From Serratia ficaria (GTDB taxonomy: Bacteria > Pseudomonadota > Gammaproteobacteria > Enterobacterales > Enterobacteriaceae), in contig NZ_LT906479.1 of assembly GCF_900187015.1 (NCBI RefSeq), positions 3,596,001 to 3,660,000 on the forward strand: a stretch of 64,000 nucleotides of DNA, in the 5' to 3' direction. Positions 20,430 through 27,736 of this stretch are shown in pieces (within the stretch, counting starts at the first letter, position 1; each line of letters starts with the position of its first letter). The translations under genes were made by a program, and so were the position numbers. The notes under the pieces were generated by a model that did not search any database, had not been told where the DNA came from, and was given only the letters and a program-made list of their open reading frames with translations.

Positions 20430-21194
20430 TTACACCGCCGCAGACATGCCGCCATCGACAAACAGCAGGTGGCCGTTGACAAAATCGGACGCTTTGGAAG
20501 ACAGGAACACCGCCGCGCCGATCAGTTCCTGCGGATCGCCCCAGCGCGCCGCCGGGGTGCGCTTGGTCAGCCAGGCGGTGAATTCCTGATTGTCGGCCAA
20601 TGCCTGGGTCATTTCGGTTTTGAAATAGCCGGGGGCGATGCCGTTCACCTGAATATTGTAGCGCGCCAGCTCAACGCACATGCCGCGCGTCAGCATTTTC
20701 ACCGCCCCTTTGGAAGCGGCGTAAGGGGTGATGGTGTCGCGGCCCAGCTCGCTCTGCATCGAACCGATATTGATAATCTTGCCGCTTTGGCGTTGAACCA
20801 TATGGCGCGCTACCGCTTGCGACACCATAAACACCGCCTTCTGATTGACGGCGATAATGTCGTCCCAGTCTTGTTCCGGGAAATCGGTAAAGGGATGGCG
20901 ACGCTGGATGCCGGCGTTATTGATCAACACGTCGATCGCGCCGACCTTCTCCTCGATGCGCTCGATGGCGGCGTGGATCGCCTGGGTGTCGGTAACGTCA
21001 AAAGCCGCCGCGTCGGCGCCGAATCCCTCGCTGCGCAGGCTGTCGACCGCGCGCAGGGCGTTCTCTTCGGTGGTCGCGTTGACCAGGATATGCGCGCCAT
21101 ACTGCGCCAAACCGCGCGCCAGCAGGAAACCGATGCCGCGCGAAGCGCCGGTAATCAATATTTTTTTATTATCCAGCGAAAACAGGTTGTTCAT
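20430..21194 (-). CDS. idnO: gluconate 5-dehydrogenase IdnO
   Basis: A 254-residue short-chain dehydrogenase that reduces 5-keto-D-gluconate to D-gluconate. The cofactor motif GASRGIG (16-22), the NNAG motif and the catalytic Ser145, Tyr158 and Lys162 (YAASK) are all present. The ATG at 21194 is preceded by GGGGAA; the five-codon extension to 21209 has no ribosome site. Length equals E. coli IdnO. It is first in the idnO-idnD operon and faces a LacI-family regulator across a 263-base control region with two GntR/IdnR-like operators and a CRP site. Confidence 0.94.
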   Translation of the reverse strand: MNNLFSLDNKKILITGASRGIGFLLARGLAQYGAHILVNATTEENALRAVDSLRSEGFGADAAAFDVTDTQAIHAAIERIEEKVGAIDVLINNAGIQRRHPFTDFPEQDWDDIIAVNQKAVFMVSQAVARHMVQRQSGKIINIGSMQSELGRDTITPYAASKGAVKMLTRGMCVELARYNIQVNGIAPGYFKTEMTQALADNQEFTAWLTKRTPAARWGDPQELIGAAVFLSSKASDFVNGHLLFVDGGMSAAV

Positions 21195-21246
21195 AACATT
21201 CCCCGGCAATCTCGTTCTGATTAGGACAGGCGTCTATCTCAGCGGA

Positions 21247-21262
21247 TTGTTACCGGTAAAAA
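21247..21262. promoter_or_regulatory. GntR/IdnR-like operator 1
   Basis: TTGTTA-CCGG-TAAAAA resembles the GntR/IdnR site ATGTTA-N4-TAACAT (9 of 12 positions), with a perfect TTACCGGTAA core. It lies 53 bases upstream of idnO. Binding is inferred. Confidence 0.5.
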
Positions 21263-21278
21263 CGTGATTGAGATCACT
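21263..21278. promoter_or_regulatory. CRP-cAMP binding site upstream of idnO
   Basis: CGTGA-TTGAGA-TCACT is a near-consensus CRP site (TGTGA-N6-TCACA) with the inner arms GTGA/TCAC perfect. It lies directly between the two putative operators, consistent with catabolite control of idnOD. Confidence 0.6.
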
Positions 21279-21298
21279 TAAAATCATGTTACTAAACC

Positions 21299-21314
21299 CT
21301 GTTACCCTTAACGT
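21299..21314. promoter_or_regulatory. GntR/IdnR-like operator 2
   Basis: CTGTTA-CCCT-TAACGT matches ATGTTA-N4-TAACAT at 10 of 12 positions. It lies on the regulator side of the CRP site, so it could serve autoregulation or DNA looping with operator 1. Confidence 0.55.
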
Positions 21315-21457
21315 GAAGCCGCGCAGTGAATTGCGCCGGCAATGTCTTACACCTTATTGAATTATATGATTTTTATAGTTATCGGCATCGATTGTTATCA
21401 CCGGATCGATTTGTTAACATGGCCTATCAGCCATGCCTCACCCCGTTAAGGCGCCGA

Positions 21458-22441
21458 ATGAAAAACCAACGCGTTACGCTGCAGGATATTGCGCTGCTCG
21501 CCGGCGTGACCAAAATGACCGTCAGCCGCTATCTGCGTACGCCGGAAAAGGTGGCGGCCGACACCGCCGCGCGCATTGCTCAGGTGATGCAGGAAGTGAA
21601 CTTTACCGACGGCGACGGCGCGCGCGCCAATCAGAAACCGCGCATCGGCGTGCTGATCCCGTCGTTCAATAATCAAATCTTCGCCGACCTGTTGGCGGGC
21701 ATCGAATCCATCGCGCTGGAACAAGGCTATCAGACGCTGGTGGTGAACTATGATTACAGCCAGCAACGCGAAGAAGAACATATCGCCCAGCTGTTGGCTT
21801 ACCCGATAGCCGGGCTGATCCTCACCGATTCGGCGCATACCCTGCGGGCGGAGAAATACCTCGCCGCGGCGAAAATCCCGGTGGCGCAGGTGATGGATCT
21901 GGACGGGCCGCCGGGGCGGATCGCGGTAGGTTTCGACAACCATCAGGCGGGTTACGACATGACCGAAGCGCTGCTCGCCAGCGGCAAGCGGCAGGTGGTC
22001 TATTTCGGCGCCATGTCAGACGCGCGCGACAACAAGCGTTATCAGGGATATTGCCGGGCGATGGAAAGCCAGGGGCTGACGCCGCGGCAGATCACCCCGC
22101 ACCGGGTTTCTTCGGTGTCGGTCGGCGCCGACATGCTGGCGACGGCGCGCCGCCTCTATCCTGAGCTGGACGCCATCCTGTGCACCAACGACGATCTGGC
22201 GGTAGGCGTGCTGCAGGCCTGCCTGCGGCTGGGGCTGCGGGTGCCGCAGGATATCGCCCTGTCTGGCTTTCACGGCCTGGAGATCGGCCAGGCCACCACC
22301 CCGGGCATCGCCAGCGTGATCACCCCGCGTTTTGATATGGGCAAGGTGGCCACCGAAATCTTGCTGAAACGCATTAAAGGCGTGCCCTGCATCGAGCGCG
22401 TCGACCTGCACTACCGCATCTCACTCGGCGGCACTATTTGA
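21458..22441 (+). CDS. LacI-family regulator, GntR/IdnR-like
   Basis: A 327-residue LacI/GalR transcription factor. The N-terminal helix-turn-helix VTLQDIALLAGVTKMTVSRYL is followed by a hinge and a periplasmic-binding-protein-like effector domain starting PRIGVLIPSFNNQIF. The start ATG follows TTAAGG; upstream in-frame codons are not needed. It is divergent from idnO and its likely operators lie between them, so it probably represses idnOD and responds to a gluconate or idonate derivative. The HTH resembles E. coli GntR/IdnR, but the symbol cannot be decided. It runs 21 bases into the convergent ycdZ gene. Confidence 0.88.
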   Translation: MKNQRVTLQDIALLAGVTKMTVSRYLRTPEKVAADTAARIAQVMQEVNFTDGDGARANQKPRIGVLIPSFNNQIFADLLAGIESIALEQGYQTLVVNYDYSQQREEEHIAQLLAYPIAGLILTDSAHTLRAEKYLAAAKIPVAQVMDLDGPPGRIAVGFDNHQAGYDMTEALLASGKRQVVYFGAMSDARDNKRYQGYCRAMESQGLTPRQITPHRVSSVSVGADMLATARRLYPELDAILCTNDDLAVGVLQACLRLGLRVPQDIALSGFHGLEIGQATTPGIASVITPRFDMGKVATEILLKRIKGVPCIERVDLHYRISLGGTI

Positions 22442-22930
22442 TTCGGCGCCTCGCTGCGTAGCCTGCGACCGCCGCGCCTTTTCGCCGCGCGCCGCCAGCC
22501 ACAGGCCGCTGTTTTTCATCGCATAGCCGAACAGCAATCCCACCAGCAGCGACATCGTCACCCGCGGCCAGTCGCCGCCGCCGGCGAAGGTGGCGCAGGC
22601 GCCGATAAAGGTGCCGGGCACGAAGCTCAGCCACTGCTGCCGGGCCTGGATGCACATCAGAAAAGCCACTGCGCCGGTCAACAGGTAACCCAGCATATTC
22701 CATTCCGGCGCCAGTTTGCTGCCGTGAACGATCGCCATCGCCCAAAAGACCCCGCTGCAGCAGGTGAGCGTGGCGATCAACAACCCTTTCAACCCACCCT
22801 GCGGGCAGGCGAAATAGGCGGTGCAGCCGAGGAAACCGGCCCAGCCGATCAATCCCAGGCTGACGGCCACCCATCCCCAAACGCCGGAAAGGATCCCGGT
22901 AGTCACAGCAATGGCGAAAAGAACGTTCAT
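22421..22930 (-). CDS. ycdZ: DUF1097 membrane protein YcdZ
   Basis: A 169-residue hydrophobic protein with about five membrane segments, very similar to E. coli YcdZ (for example GWVAVSLGLIGWAGFLGCTA and SFVPGTFIGACATFAGGGDW). The function of DUF1097 proteins is unknown. The C terminus is charged and cytoplasmic by the positive-inside rule. A strong CRP-like site lies 55 bases upstream. In E. coli ycdZ is elsewhere on the chromosome, so it is part of the variable stretch here. Its 3' end overlaps the convergent regulator gene by 21 bases. Confidence 0.85.
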   Translation of the reverse strand: MNVLFAIAVTTGILSGVWGWVAVSLGLIGWAGFLGCTAYFACPQGGLKGLLIATLTCCSGVFWAMAIVHGSKLAPEWNMLGYLLTGAVAFLMCIQARQQWLSFVPGTFIGACATFAGGGDWPRVTMSLLVGLLFGYAMKNSGLWLAARGEKARRSQATQRGAESNSAAE

Positions 22931-22984
22931 ACACCGACCCGCAGCAGAGAAAGCGCGCAGTTTACGCGAAAACCGGCAACATCA

Positions 22985-23000
22985 AGTGATATGAGTCACA
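22985..23000. promoter_or_regulatory. CRP-cAMP site upstream of ycdZ
   Basis: AGTGA-TATGAG-TCACA matches TGTGA-N6-TCACA at 9 of 10 defined positions. It lies 55 bases upstream of the ycdZ start codon, a position suited to activation. Confidence 0.6.
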
Positions 23001-23066
23001 CAAACAATGCAATAACGGAAAACTAAATTTCAAAATAGTGCTGTAAATCACAAAACAGAACCAGCA

Positions 23067-24308
23067 TCAGCGCGAGAACCCCGCACGGGTCACCATTAGG
23101 CTCAACAGCAGGCAAACTGCGGCGCTGGCCAGGAACAGCAGGTTGGCCGCCAGCTGCAGATCGGCATGGTCGATCACCACGCCCAACAGGATCGGCACCC
23201 AATTGGCGATATAGGCGATAACATAGAACAACGATATCAGCCGCGCATGGCTGGCCGGCGGCGAGATCAGGTTCACCAGGGTGGCGCTGCCGACGAAAAT
23301 GGCCCCGTAGGCGTAACCGGCAATCGCCATGCCGACGGCGGCCAGCCCCAATGAATGGAGCTGGATCGCTGCGGCGAATATGCCCACCGACAGCGCCTGC
23401 GTCAGGCAGCCGCACAGCAGCGAGTGGCGCGCGTTGATGCGGCGGCTCAGCAGCTGGCTGATACCGGCGATGATCAGGTAAACCGCGATCGCATAGCCGA
23501 AGGCGCCGCGGCTGTGCATGCCCAGCAGCTTTTCCGACACGCTCGGGCCAATCGCCAGAATGCTGGCGGCTATCGCCCAACAGATGAACAAGGCGCCGGC
23601 GCAGAGGAAAAACCTGCCGCCGGTGGCGCGCAGGCCGTCGGCCAATGCGCTTTTCGCGGCCGGCTCCCCCAGTTGCCCCCCCGCTGCCGCGGCGGTCTCC
23701 GGCGCGCGCGGCCATTTGAGCATCACCCCCAGGGCGGCGACGGCGGCCACGCCCATGATGATAACGAACGGCGTCGAGGTGGCGTGAAAGCCGGTTTGCA
23801 ATGCGACGCCGCTAAAAATCGGCCCCAGCGCCAGGCCGGTGGTGAAGGACAACGTCGCGATCAGGGCGGCGCTTTTGCCGCCGTCTTTCGGCCCGAAGCG
23901 CACCAGCGCAATGTTCGCCGCGCCGGTCAGCGCCCCGGTGCCGATCCCGGCCAGCAGCCGCGCCATCAGCAGCATGAAGAAGGAATCCGCCAGCGCGAAC
24001 AGCCAGGCGCCGGCCAGCACCACCAACAGCGCCGGCACGATCATGCCGCGCAGATCTTTCACCTTGCCGGCCATGTTGCCCACGCCGAACAGCGAAATCA
24101 GCACGCCGGCGGCATAGGCGCCGTAGATCATCGTCAGGCTGACTGAACTCAACCCCAACTGATGTTGATAAAGCGGATATAGCGGCGTAGGGGCGCTGCT
24201 GTTCAGCAGCGCCGACATGAGCGCCAGCGCCAAAAACAGCAGAATGGCGCAATGCGACGCGCCCAGCTGCGTTTTAGCCGTTTCTTCAACGGCGGCGGTA
24301 TTTGACAT
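23067..24308 (-). CDS. MFS transporter
   Basis: A 413-residue major facilitator protein with twelve hydrophobic segments. The N-terminal half contains the conserved loop motif region GNMAGKVKDLRG between segments 2 and 3 and GIGTGALTGAANIALVRFG around segment 4. The ATG at 24308 is better placed behind GGGAG than the one at 24311. No substrate can be assigned; the fold suggests a drug or metabolite exporter. It is divergent from a LysR-family regulator across 301 bases, the usual layout for a regulator and its transporter target. Confidence 0.85.
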   Translation of the reverse strand: MSNTAAVEETAKTQLGASHCAILLFLALALMSALLNSSAPTPLYPLYQHQLGLSSVSLTMIYGAYAAGVLISLFGVGNMAGKVKDLRGMIVPALLVVLAGAWLFALADSFFMLLMARLLAGIGTGALTGAANIALVRFGPKDGGKSAALIATLSFTTGLALGPIFSGVALQTGFHATSTPFVIIMGVAAVAALGVMLKWPRAPETAAAAGGQLGEPAAKSALADGLRATGGRFFLCAGALFICWAIAASILAIGPSVSEKLLGMHSRGAFGYAIAVYLIIAGISQLLSRRINARHSLLCGCLTQALSVGIFAAAIQLHSLGLAAVGMAIAGYAYGAIFVGSATLVNLISPPASHARLISLFYVIAYIANWVPILLGVVIDHADLQLAANLLFLASAAVCLLLSLMVTRAGFSR

Positions 24309-24609
24309 CATTACTCCCGGGCCTCTCAGGCAACAGCCTGATGATTACCCTGCTCTGAACGAAAAGGCATGCATCATACCGCCCGGCCATGACGCGCAGA
24401 ATAGCCAAGAATGCATCGGGGTGATTCATTAGTGCATCGCCGATGCTGGCGTTAAGGTAACATTGACGTTCAGCGGCAGGCTGATGCATTTATTAACAGC
24501 CTGAAACAGAATAAATAATTATGATATACCGGCGTTATTTTCAGCATAAACCGGCCTGTGCGCCGGGTGAAAATGATCGCCCCCGACCAGCCGGCATAAA
24601 GGAAATGGC
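24309..24609. other. divergent promoter region, MFS / LysR
   Basis: No gene is supported. The region must hold the promoters of the MFS and LysR genes. An AT-rich block lies at about 24480-24550. I see no clear operator. Confidence 0.5.
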
Positions 24610-25485
24610 ATGATGAATTGGGATGATGCACGCTTCTTTCTGGCCGTCGCCCGCTGCGGTACGCTACGGAAAGCCGCCAACGAACTTCACGTCGACCAGG
24701 CCACCGTCGGGCGGCGTATCGCCGCCTTCGAAGAGGCGCTGGGCTCAAAACTGTTTATCCGCACGCCGAAGGCCTTCTCCCTCAGCCCGCTGGGCGAAGA
24801 GATGCTGGCGGACGTGATGAATATGGAAAATTCGGTGCAGGCGATAGGCCGCAAGGCCACCAGCGGAGACGACAGCCTGCGCGGCAACGTGCGCATCGCC
24901 ACCACCGATACCCTGGCCGAAGCCTTTGTCATTCCGGCGTTGAAACAGCTGCGCGAACGGTATCCGTCGATCACCGTCACGCTGCTGACGGCGGTCAATA
25001 TCTCCGATATCTCGTATCGCGGCGCCGACCTGGCGATCCGCGGCGCACGCCCGGATGCCGATGAGCTGATCATCAAACGCATGGCCACCATCGAAATGGG
25101 GCTGTACGCGACTCAGGATTATCTCGACAGGCACGGCATGCCGACCCAGGGCGATCATCTGCGCGGCCACGACCTGCTGATGTTCCCACGCGAGCTGGTG
25201 CCGCGCCACTGGAACGATTTTTGCGGCGAAGCGCTGCTCGACCCCAACGTGGTGCTGCAGTGCAATTCGCAGCTGCTGCTGCGCTCGGCCACCCGCAACG
25301 GGCTGGGCATCGGCCTGCTGTCCGCCTTCCTGGCGGACAAGGATCCGGACCTGGTGCGCATCTTGCCGGAGAATAAGGACTGGGTGGATATCTGGCTGGT
25401 GCTGCACCCCGATCTGCAGCGCGCCGCCCGGGTGCGCGCGGTGGTAAGCGCGTTGGAAGAGTCGTTCACCCGCAACCCCGGCTGA
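24610..25485 (+). CDS. LysR-family transcriptional regulator
   Basis: A 291-residue LysR-type regulator. The N-terminal winged helix-turn-helix ([20 protein letters not shown]...[10 protein letters not shown]) is followed by a linker helix and a substrate-binding domain starting [15 protein letters not shown]. The ATG at 24610 or 24613 lies behind AAAGGAAA. Divergent orientation suggests that it controls the MFS transporter gene and itself. The ligand is unknown. Confidence 0.88.
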   Translation: MMNWDDARFFLAVARCGTLRKAANELHVDQATVGRRIAAFEEALGSKLFIRTPKAFSLSPLGEEMLADVMNMENSVQAIGRKATSGDDSLRGNVRIATTDTLAEAFVIPALKQLRERYPSITVTLLTAVNISDISYRGADLAIRGARPDADELIIKRMATIEMGLYATQDYLDRHGMPTQGDHLRGHDLLMFPRELVPRHWNDFCGEALLDPNVVLQCNSQLLLRSATRNGLGIGLLSAFLADKDPDLVRILPENKDWVDIWLVLHPDLQRAARVRAVVSALEESFTRNPG

Positions 25486-25551
25486 TGGCGCCCACTCGGG
25501 GGGAGCATGCCTGACCCCCGTTCCCTTTCTTGCTCTATTTGCATTGTCATT

Positions 25552-25577
25552 ATTAGATAATAATCTTATTATCTAAT
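25552..25577. promoter_or_regulatory. operator palindrome upstream of toxin-antitoxin locus
   Basis: Perfect 12-base inverted repeat, ATTAGATAATAA and TTATTATCTAAT, with a two-base spacer, centred 49 bases before the toxin start. Such palindromes are the usual autoregulatory operators of HigA-type antitoxins. Its role is inferred. Confidence 0.6.
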
Positions 25578-25613
25578 TTTCGCACAGGACGTGCCGCCGA
25601 CGCCGAGGGAACG

Positions 25614-25873
25614 ATGGTAAAGATTGACTGGTCGCGCAAGGCACTTAAACAATTGATGACGCTGCCTTACAGGATCGCTCAGCCATTAAAGACAGAGTCG
25701 ATGTGCTGAGTACGTTTCCCCCCGCCAGAGTAGACATTAAAAAAATGCAGGGCATCGATAATCAATACCGGCTACGCGTCGGCAGTTATCGCGTTATTTT
25801 CGATATAATCGATGGTAAACCGACAGTGTGCCTAATCCAGCAGATCAAGCGCAGAACATCGACGACTTACTGA
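25614..25873 (+). pseudogene. RelE/HigB-like toxin gene, frameshifted
   Basis: The ATG follows GAGGGAAC and reads MVKIDWSRKALKQLMTLPY, then goes out of frame at about 25667-25671 and stops within 13 codons. In the -1 frame the protein continues QDRSAIKDRVDVL, through RLRVGSYRVIFDI (the core strand of RelE/ParE toxins), to QQIKRRTSTTY and a TGA at 25873. Restoring one base gives an 86-residue RelE/HigB-family mRNA interferase. There is no slippery heptamer, so a one-base deletion (or a sequencing error) is more likely than programmed frameshifting. The antitoxin gene downstream is intact, and an operator palindrome lies upstream. Confidence 0.8.
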
Positions 25874-25912
25874 GCCGCGATAAGTAGAAATACATGACCC
25901 GAGGTGTGCCAG

Positions 25913-26278
25913 ATGGCCAAGTTGCAGTATATCCATGATGAATCGGGCAAACCCTTGTATGTGGTGCTGCCTCTCGATGAATATAAAAAGCTGGTGAACC
26001 AGCGAGATGAATATAAAGCCATTTCCTATCAAGCTGACGAGAACGACGATGAGACGGTGCCTCACGAGGTGGTCGCCATCATGTTGGATCAAGACGTCAG
26101 CCTGATCGCCGCGTGGCGACTTTTCCGCGGCTTGTCGCAGCATGAGGTGGCCGAACGCTTGGGTACCACCCAATCGGCCGTGTCCCAATGGGAAGCCGTA
26201 GATTCTAAACCGCAGAAGAAAACCCGGGAAAAGCTGGCGGTGCTATATCGCTGCCGCCCGGCGCAGACGATCTTATAA
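25913..26278 (+). CDS. HigA-like XRE-family antitoxin
   Basis: A 121-residue protein. The N-terminal part (MAKLQYIHDESGKPLYVVLP, then LDEYKKL) resembles the toxin-binding arm of antitoxins and the C-terminal part is a Cro/CI-type helix-turn-helix (LSQHEVAERLGTTQSAVSQWE, about 80-100). The ATG lies six bases after GAGGTG. It follows the toxin gene by 39 bases; the toxin-first order is the HigBA arrangement. It probably represses the locus through the palindrome at 25552-25577 and would neutralise the toxin if that were functional. Confidence 0.8.
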   Translation: MAKLQYIHDESGKPLYVVLPLDEYKKLVNQRDEYKAISYQADENDDETVPHEVVAIMLDQDVSLIAAWRLFRGLSQHEVAERLGTTQSAVSQWEAVDSKPQKKTREKLAVLYRCRPAQTIL

Positions 26279-26294
26279 TCCCCGCCCCTGTAGC

Positions 26295-26388
26295 GCGGCG
26301 AAAAATTTCGGACTGAATTGCAATAGAATCCGGACTGCGAACACCTCAAAAAATAGGCGATACTGGACAGTCCGAAACAAAACGCCGC
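26295..26388. repeat. 94-base element with imperfect inverted ends
   Basis: The ends pair over 16 of 21 positions: GCGGCG then TTTCGGACTG at 26295-26315, and CAGTCCGAAA then CGCCGC at 26368-26388. A third half-copy, ATCCGGACTG, is at 26328-26337. It fills most of the gap before the next gene. It could be a small non-autonomous element or a cluster of regulator half-sites. Confidence 0.45.
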
Positions 26389-26412
26389 AAGGTAATTGAA
26401 TCGACTGGAGCC

Positions 26413-26442
26413 ATTGGTTATCGTAACGGGAGGATAACCAAT
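26413..26442 (+). promoter_or_regulatory. hairpin just upstream of a ribosome site
   Basis: ATTGGTTATC and GATAACCAAT are perfect 10-base arms with a 10-base loop, ending right before AAGGA (26444-26448) of the next gene. It might modulate translation initiation. Confidence 0.4.
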
Positions 26443-26453
26443 AAGGAAAAGCA

Positions 26454-27095
26454 ATGGATGCTAAGATGACCGTCCAGGCGATTGCCTCAGGCCTAATCTC
26501 CATACCTGAAGATATCTACCTCGGTGTTGAGCGAACGCTACAGGATTTCGGCCTGTCGGACGGCAGATCATTCACGCAGCGCAGGAATATGGCTGATGAC
26601 TTACGGGTCATGCGCGCTCTCCGGAATCTGATCCGCGACAGGAATACGATAAGAAAAGTTGCTGAACTCATTGTCAATGATGTTCTCGACCGTCTCCCCC
26701 AGCCAACACTGCAAAAAATCCATGATAAATTGGTTGGTGGCGGTATTACATTCGCCTCTCGTGCAGCCCTGCAAATCGCCATATCTACCTACCTGGGCAC
26801 CAAAGTTTTAGGCGGCATGCTCTTGCCGGTGATGACGAAATTAGCCGTGCGTGGAACCACAGGCGCTATGCTGGGTGGCATAGTAACCCAAGGGCTTATC
26901 TCCCGCGCATGCTCTACCTCGCGTCGCTTGCAGCATGAAAACCCTGGCCTGTGGCGGCGCTTGTCGGTGCATGACTACGATATGCTGTACTTCCTCTTTG
27001 AAGAGCCGTTGAAGCCTTACATCGCTGCTGGGCGCGAACTGCGCAATAATCCGCAAAACACGGAGAAATTTATCAGTGCTATCGAAAATATTTAG
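26454..27095 (+). CDS. hypothetical protein with glycine-rich hydrophobic centre
   Basis: I do not recognise this 213-residue protein. The ATG follows AAGGAAAA. Residues 1-92 are helical and charged; 94-150 form a long glycine-rich hydrophobic stretch (LVGGGITFASRAALQIAIST, then LGGMLLPVM, GAMLGGIVTQGL) that could span a membrane as one or two helices; 151-213 are polar. No signal peptide is present. The next gene, for a 69-residue membrane protein, overlaps its end by 20 bases, so the two are coupled. The combination of a soluble protein with a hidden hydrophobic hairpin and a small membrane partner resembles pore-forming toxin/immunity pairs such as colicins or the ion-selective T6SS effectors of Serratia. 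That is only an analogy. The gene and its surroundings are more AT-rich than the backbone, suggesting transfer. Confidence 0.6.
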   Translation: MDAKMTVQAIASGLISIPEDIYLGVERTLQDFGLSDGRSFTQRRNMADDLRVMRALRNLIRDRNTIRKVAELIVNDVLDRLPQPTLQKIHDKLVGGGITFASRAALQIAISTYLGTKVLGGMLLPVMTKLAVRGTTGAMLGGIVTQGLISRACSTSRRLQHENPGLWRRLSVHDYDMLYFLFEEPLKPYIAAGRELRNNPQNTEKFISAIENI

Positions 27096-27285
27096 AGTCA
27101 TCAGGAAGGTTATTGCTGAGGTCTCCGGGGCGCTGGTGATATCCGTCGGTGTGTTAGGGATGTTCATGACTGGGTTCCTGAGCGAAGGCATTATGCGTGT
27201 CGTGTGGCCGGTGGTTATCTTCATTGCTGCCCTGGCCATCTACGGTTTAACTTGGTTTATATCCGACAAAAAAGATAGAAAATAA
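27076..27285 (+). CDS. small membrane protein, possible partner of upstream gene
   Basis: A 69-residue protein starting at a GTG behind GGAG, inside the end of the upstream gene. Two hydrophobic segments, about residues 13-34 (SGALVISVGVLGMFMTGFL) and 42-62 (VVWPVVIFIAALAIYGLTWF), are followed by a basic tail SDKKDRK. No family is recognised. Translation is probably coupled to the 213-residue gene, and a strong terminator closes the pair. If the upstream protein is a pore former, this one would be the natural immunity candidate. Confidence 0.55.
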   Translation: MLSKIFRVIRKVIAEVSGALVISVGVLGMFMTGFLSEGIMRVVWPVVIFIAALAIYGLTWFISDKKDRK

Positions 27286-27302
27286 ATAGTTACATGAAAA
27301 TT

Positions 27303-27330
27303 AAGCCGGCGAAATGCCGGCTTTTTTTTT
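27303..27330 (+). terminator. terminator after the two-gene module
   Basis: AAGCCGGC, loop GAAAT, GCCGGCTT and a run of T residues. Confidence 0.92.
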
Positions 27331-27363
27331 GTTTGTACGGTGGGCCTAGTTGATCGCCAAAAC

Positions 27364-27413
27364 CGATCGAAATCGAAATATTGATCTGTGTAATCGATTG
27401 TCAATTTCGATCG
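27364..27413. repeat. inverted repeat CGATCGAAAT / ATTTCGATCG
   Basis: Perfect 10-base arms at 27364-27373 and 27404-27413, 30 bases apart. It lies between two terminators with no gene; it may be an operator or part of an unrecognised element. Confidence 0.5.
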
Positions 27414-27464
27414 AATCAATGGTATTAATAGGTAAACACTCCAACACCAGGGTATCCCCCCAAT

Positions 27465-27490
27465 AAGGCCCACGCAGATGGGCCTTTTTT
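27465..27490 (+). terminator. stand-alone terminator
   Basis: AAGGCCCA, loop CGCAGA, TGGGCCTT and further T residues. No gene ends here on the plus strand, because the previous gene has its own terminator at 27303-27330. It may end a short RNA starting near 27430 or act as an attenuator. Confidence 0.8.
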
Positions 27491-27510
27491 ACGCCGAGGT
27501 TATTTAGTCC

Positions 27511-27660
27511 ATGGCTAAACGTGGTTTCGTCAGGTTTGCCGGCTTACTTTCTGCGCTATCTGTTGCGACGGGGTTCACCCGTTGGCCTGAGACGATGTTC
27601 ATCTCTTGCATCGTCATGCTGGCCATCTGGCTACATGCAGAGTTTGATTGTCAGCCCTAA
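27511..27660 (+). CDS. 49-residue putative membrane protein
   Basis: A short frame from ATG (27511) to TAA (27660), starting MAKRGFVRFAGLLSALSV and with a hydrophobic stretch MFISCIVMLAIWLHAEF near its C terminus. A weak GAGG site lies about 11 bases upstream. No family is recognised. Its last codons lie inside the left arm of a long palindrome. It resembles small phage or mobile-element membrane proteins in size, but this is only an impression, and it may not be expressed. Confidence 0.35.
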   Translation: MAKRGFVRFAGLLSALSVATGFTRWPETMFISCIVMLAIWLHAEFDCQP

Positions 27661-27694
27661 ACCACCTCCCCAGGAGGTGGTTTAGGGCTGACAA
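27648..27694. repeat. perfect 22-base inverted repeat
   Basis: Arms at 27648-27669 and 27673-27694 pair perfectly over 22 bases around a CCA loop. The arms run from TTGTCAGCCC to CCACCTCC and back. It sits directly next to the nuo terminator. As RNA it would be a very stable hairpin; as DNA it could be the scar or end of a mobile element. Confidence 0.85.
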
Positions 27695-27699
27695 AAAAA

Positions 27700-27720
27700 G
27701 GTCGCCGAAGCGACCTTTTT
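27700..27720 (-). terminator. nuo operon terminator (bidirectional)
   Basis: GGTCGC, CGAA loop, GCGACC, with seven A residues on one side and five T residues on the other. On the minus strand it ends the nuo operon 17 bases after nuoN. Confidence 0.92.
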
Positions 27721-27736
27721 GCTGTCTGAACCCCGA

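Noticed and set aside
25660..25680. Programmed -1 frameshifting in the toxin gene
   Set aside because: The local sequence CCTTACAGG has no X XXY YYZ slippery heptamer, and I see no downstream stimulatory structure; a deletion is simpler.
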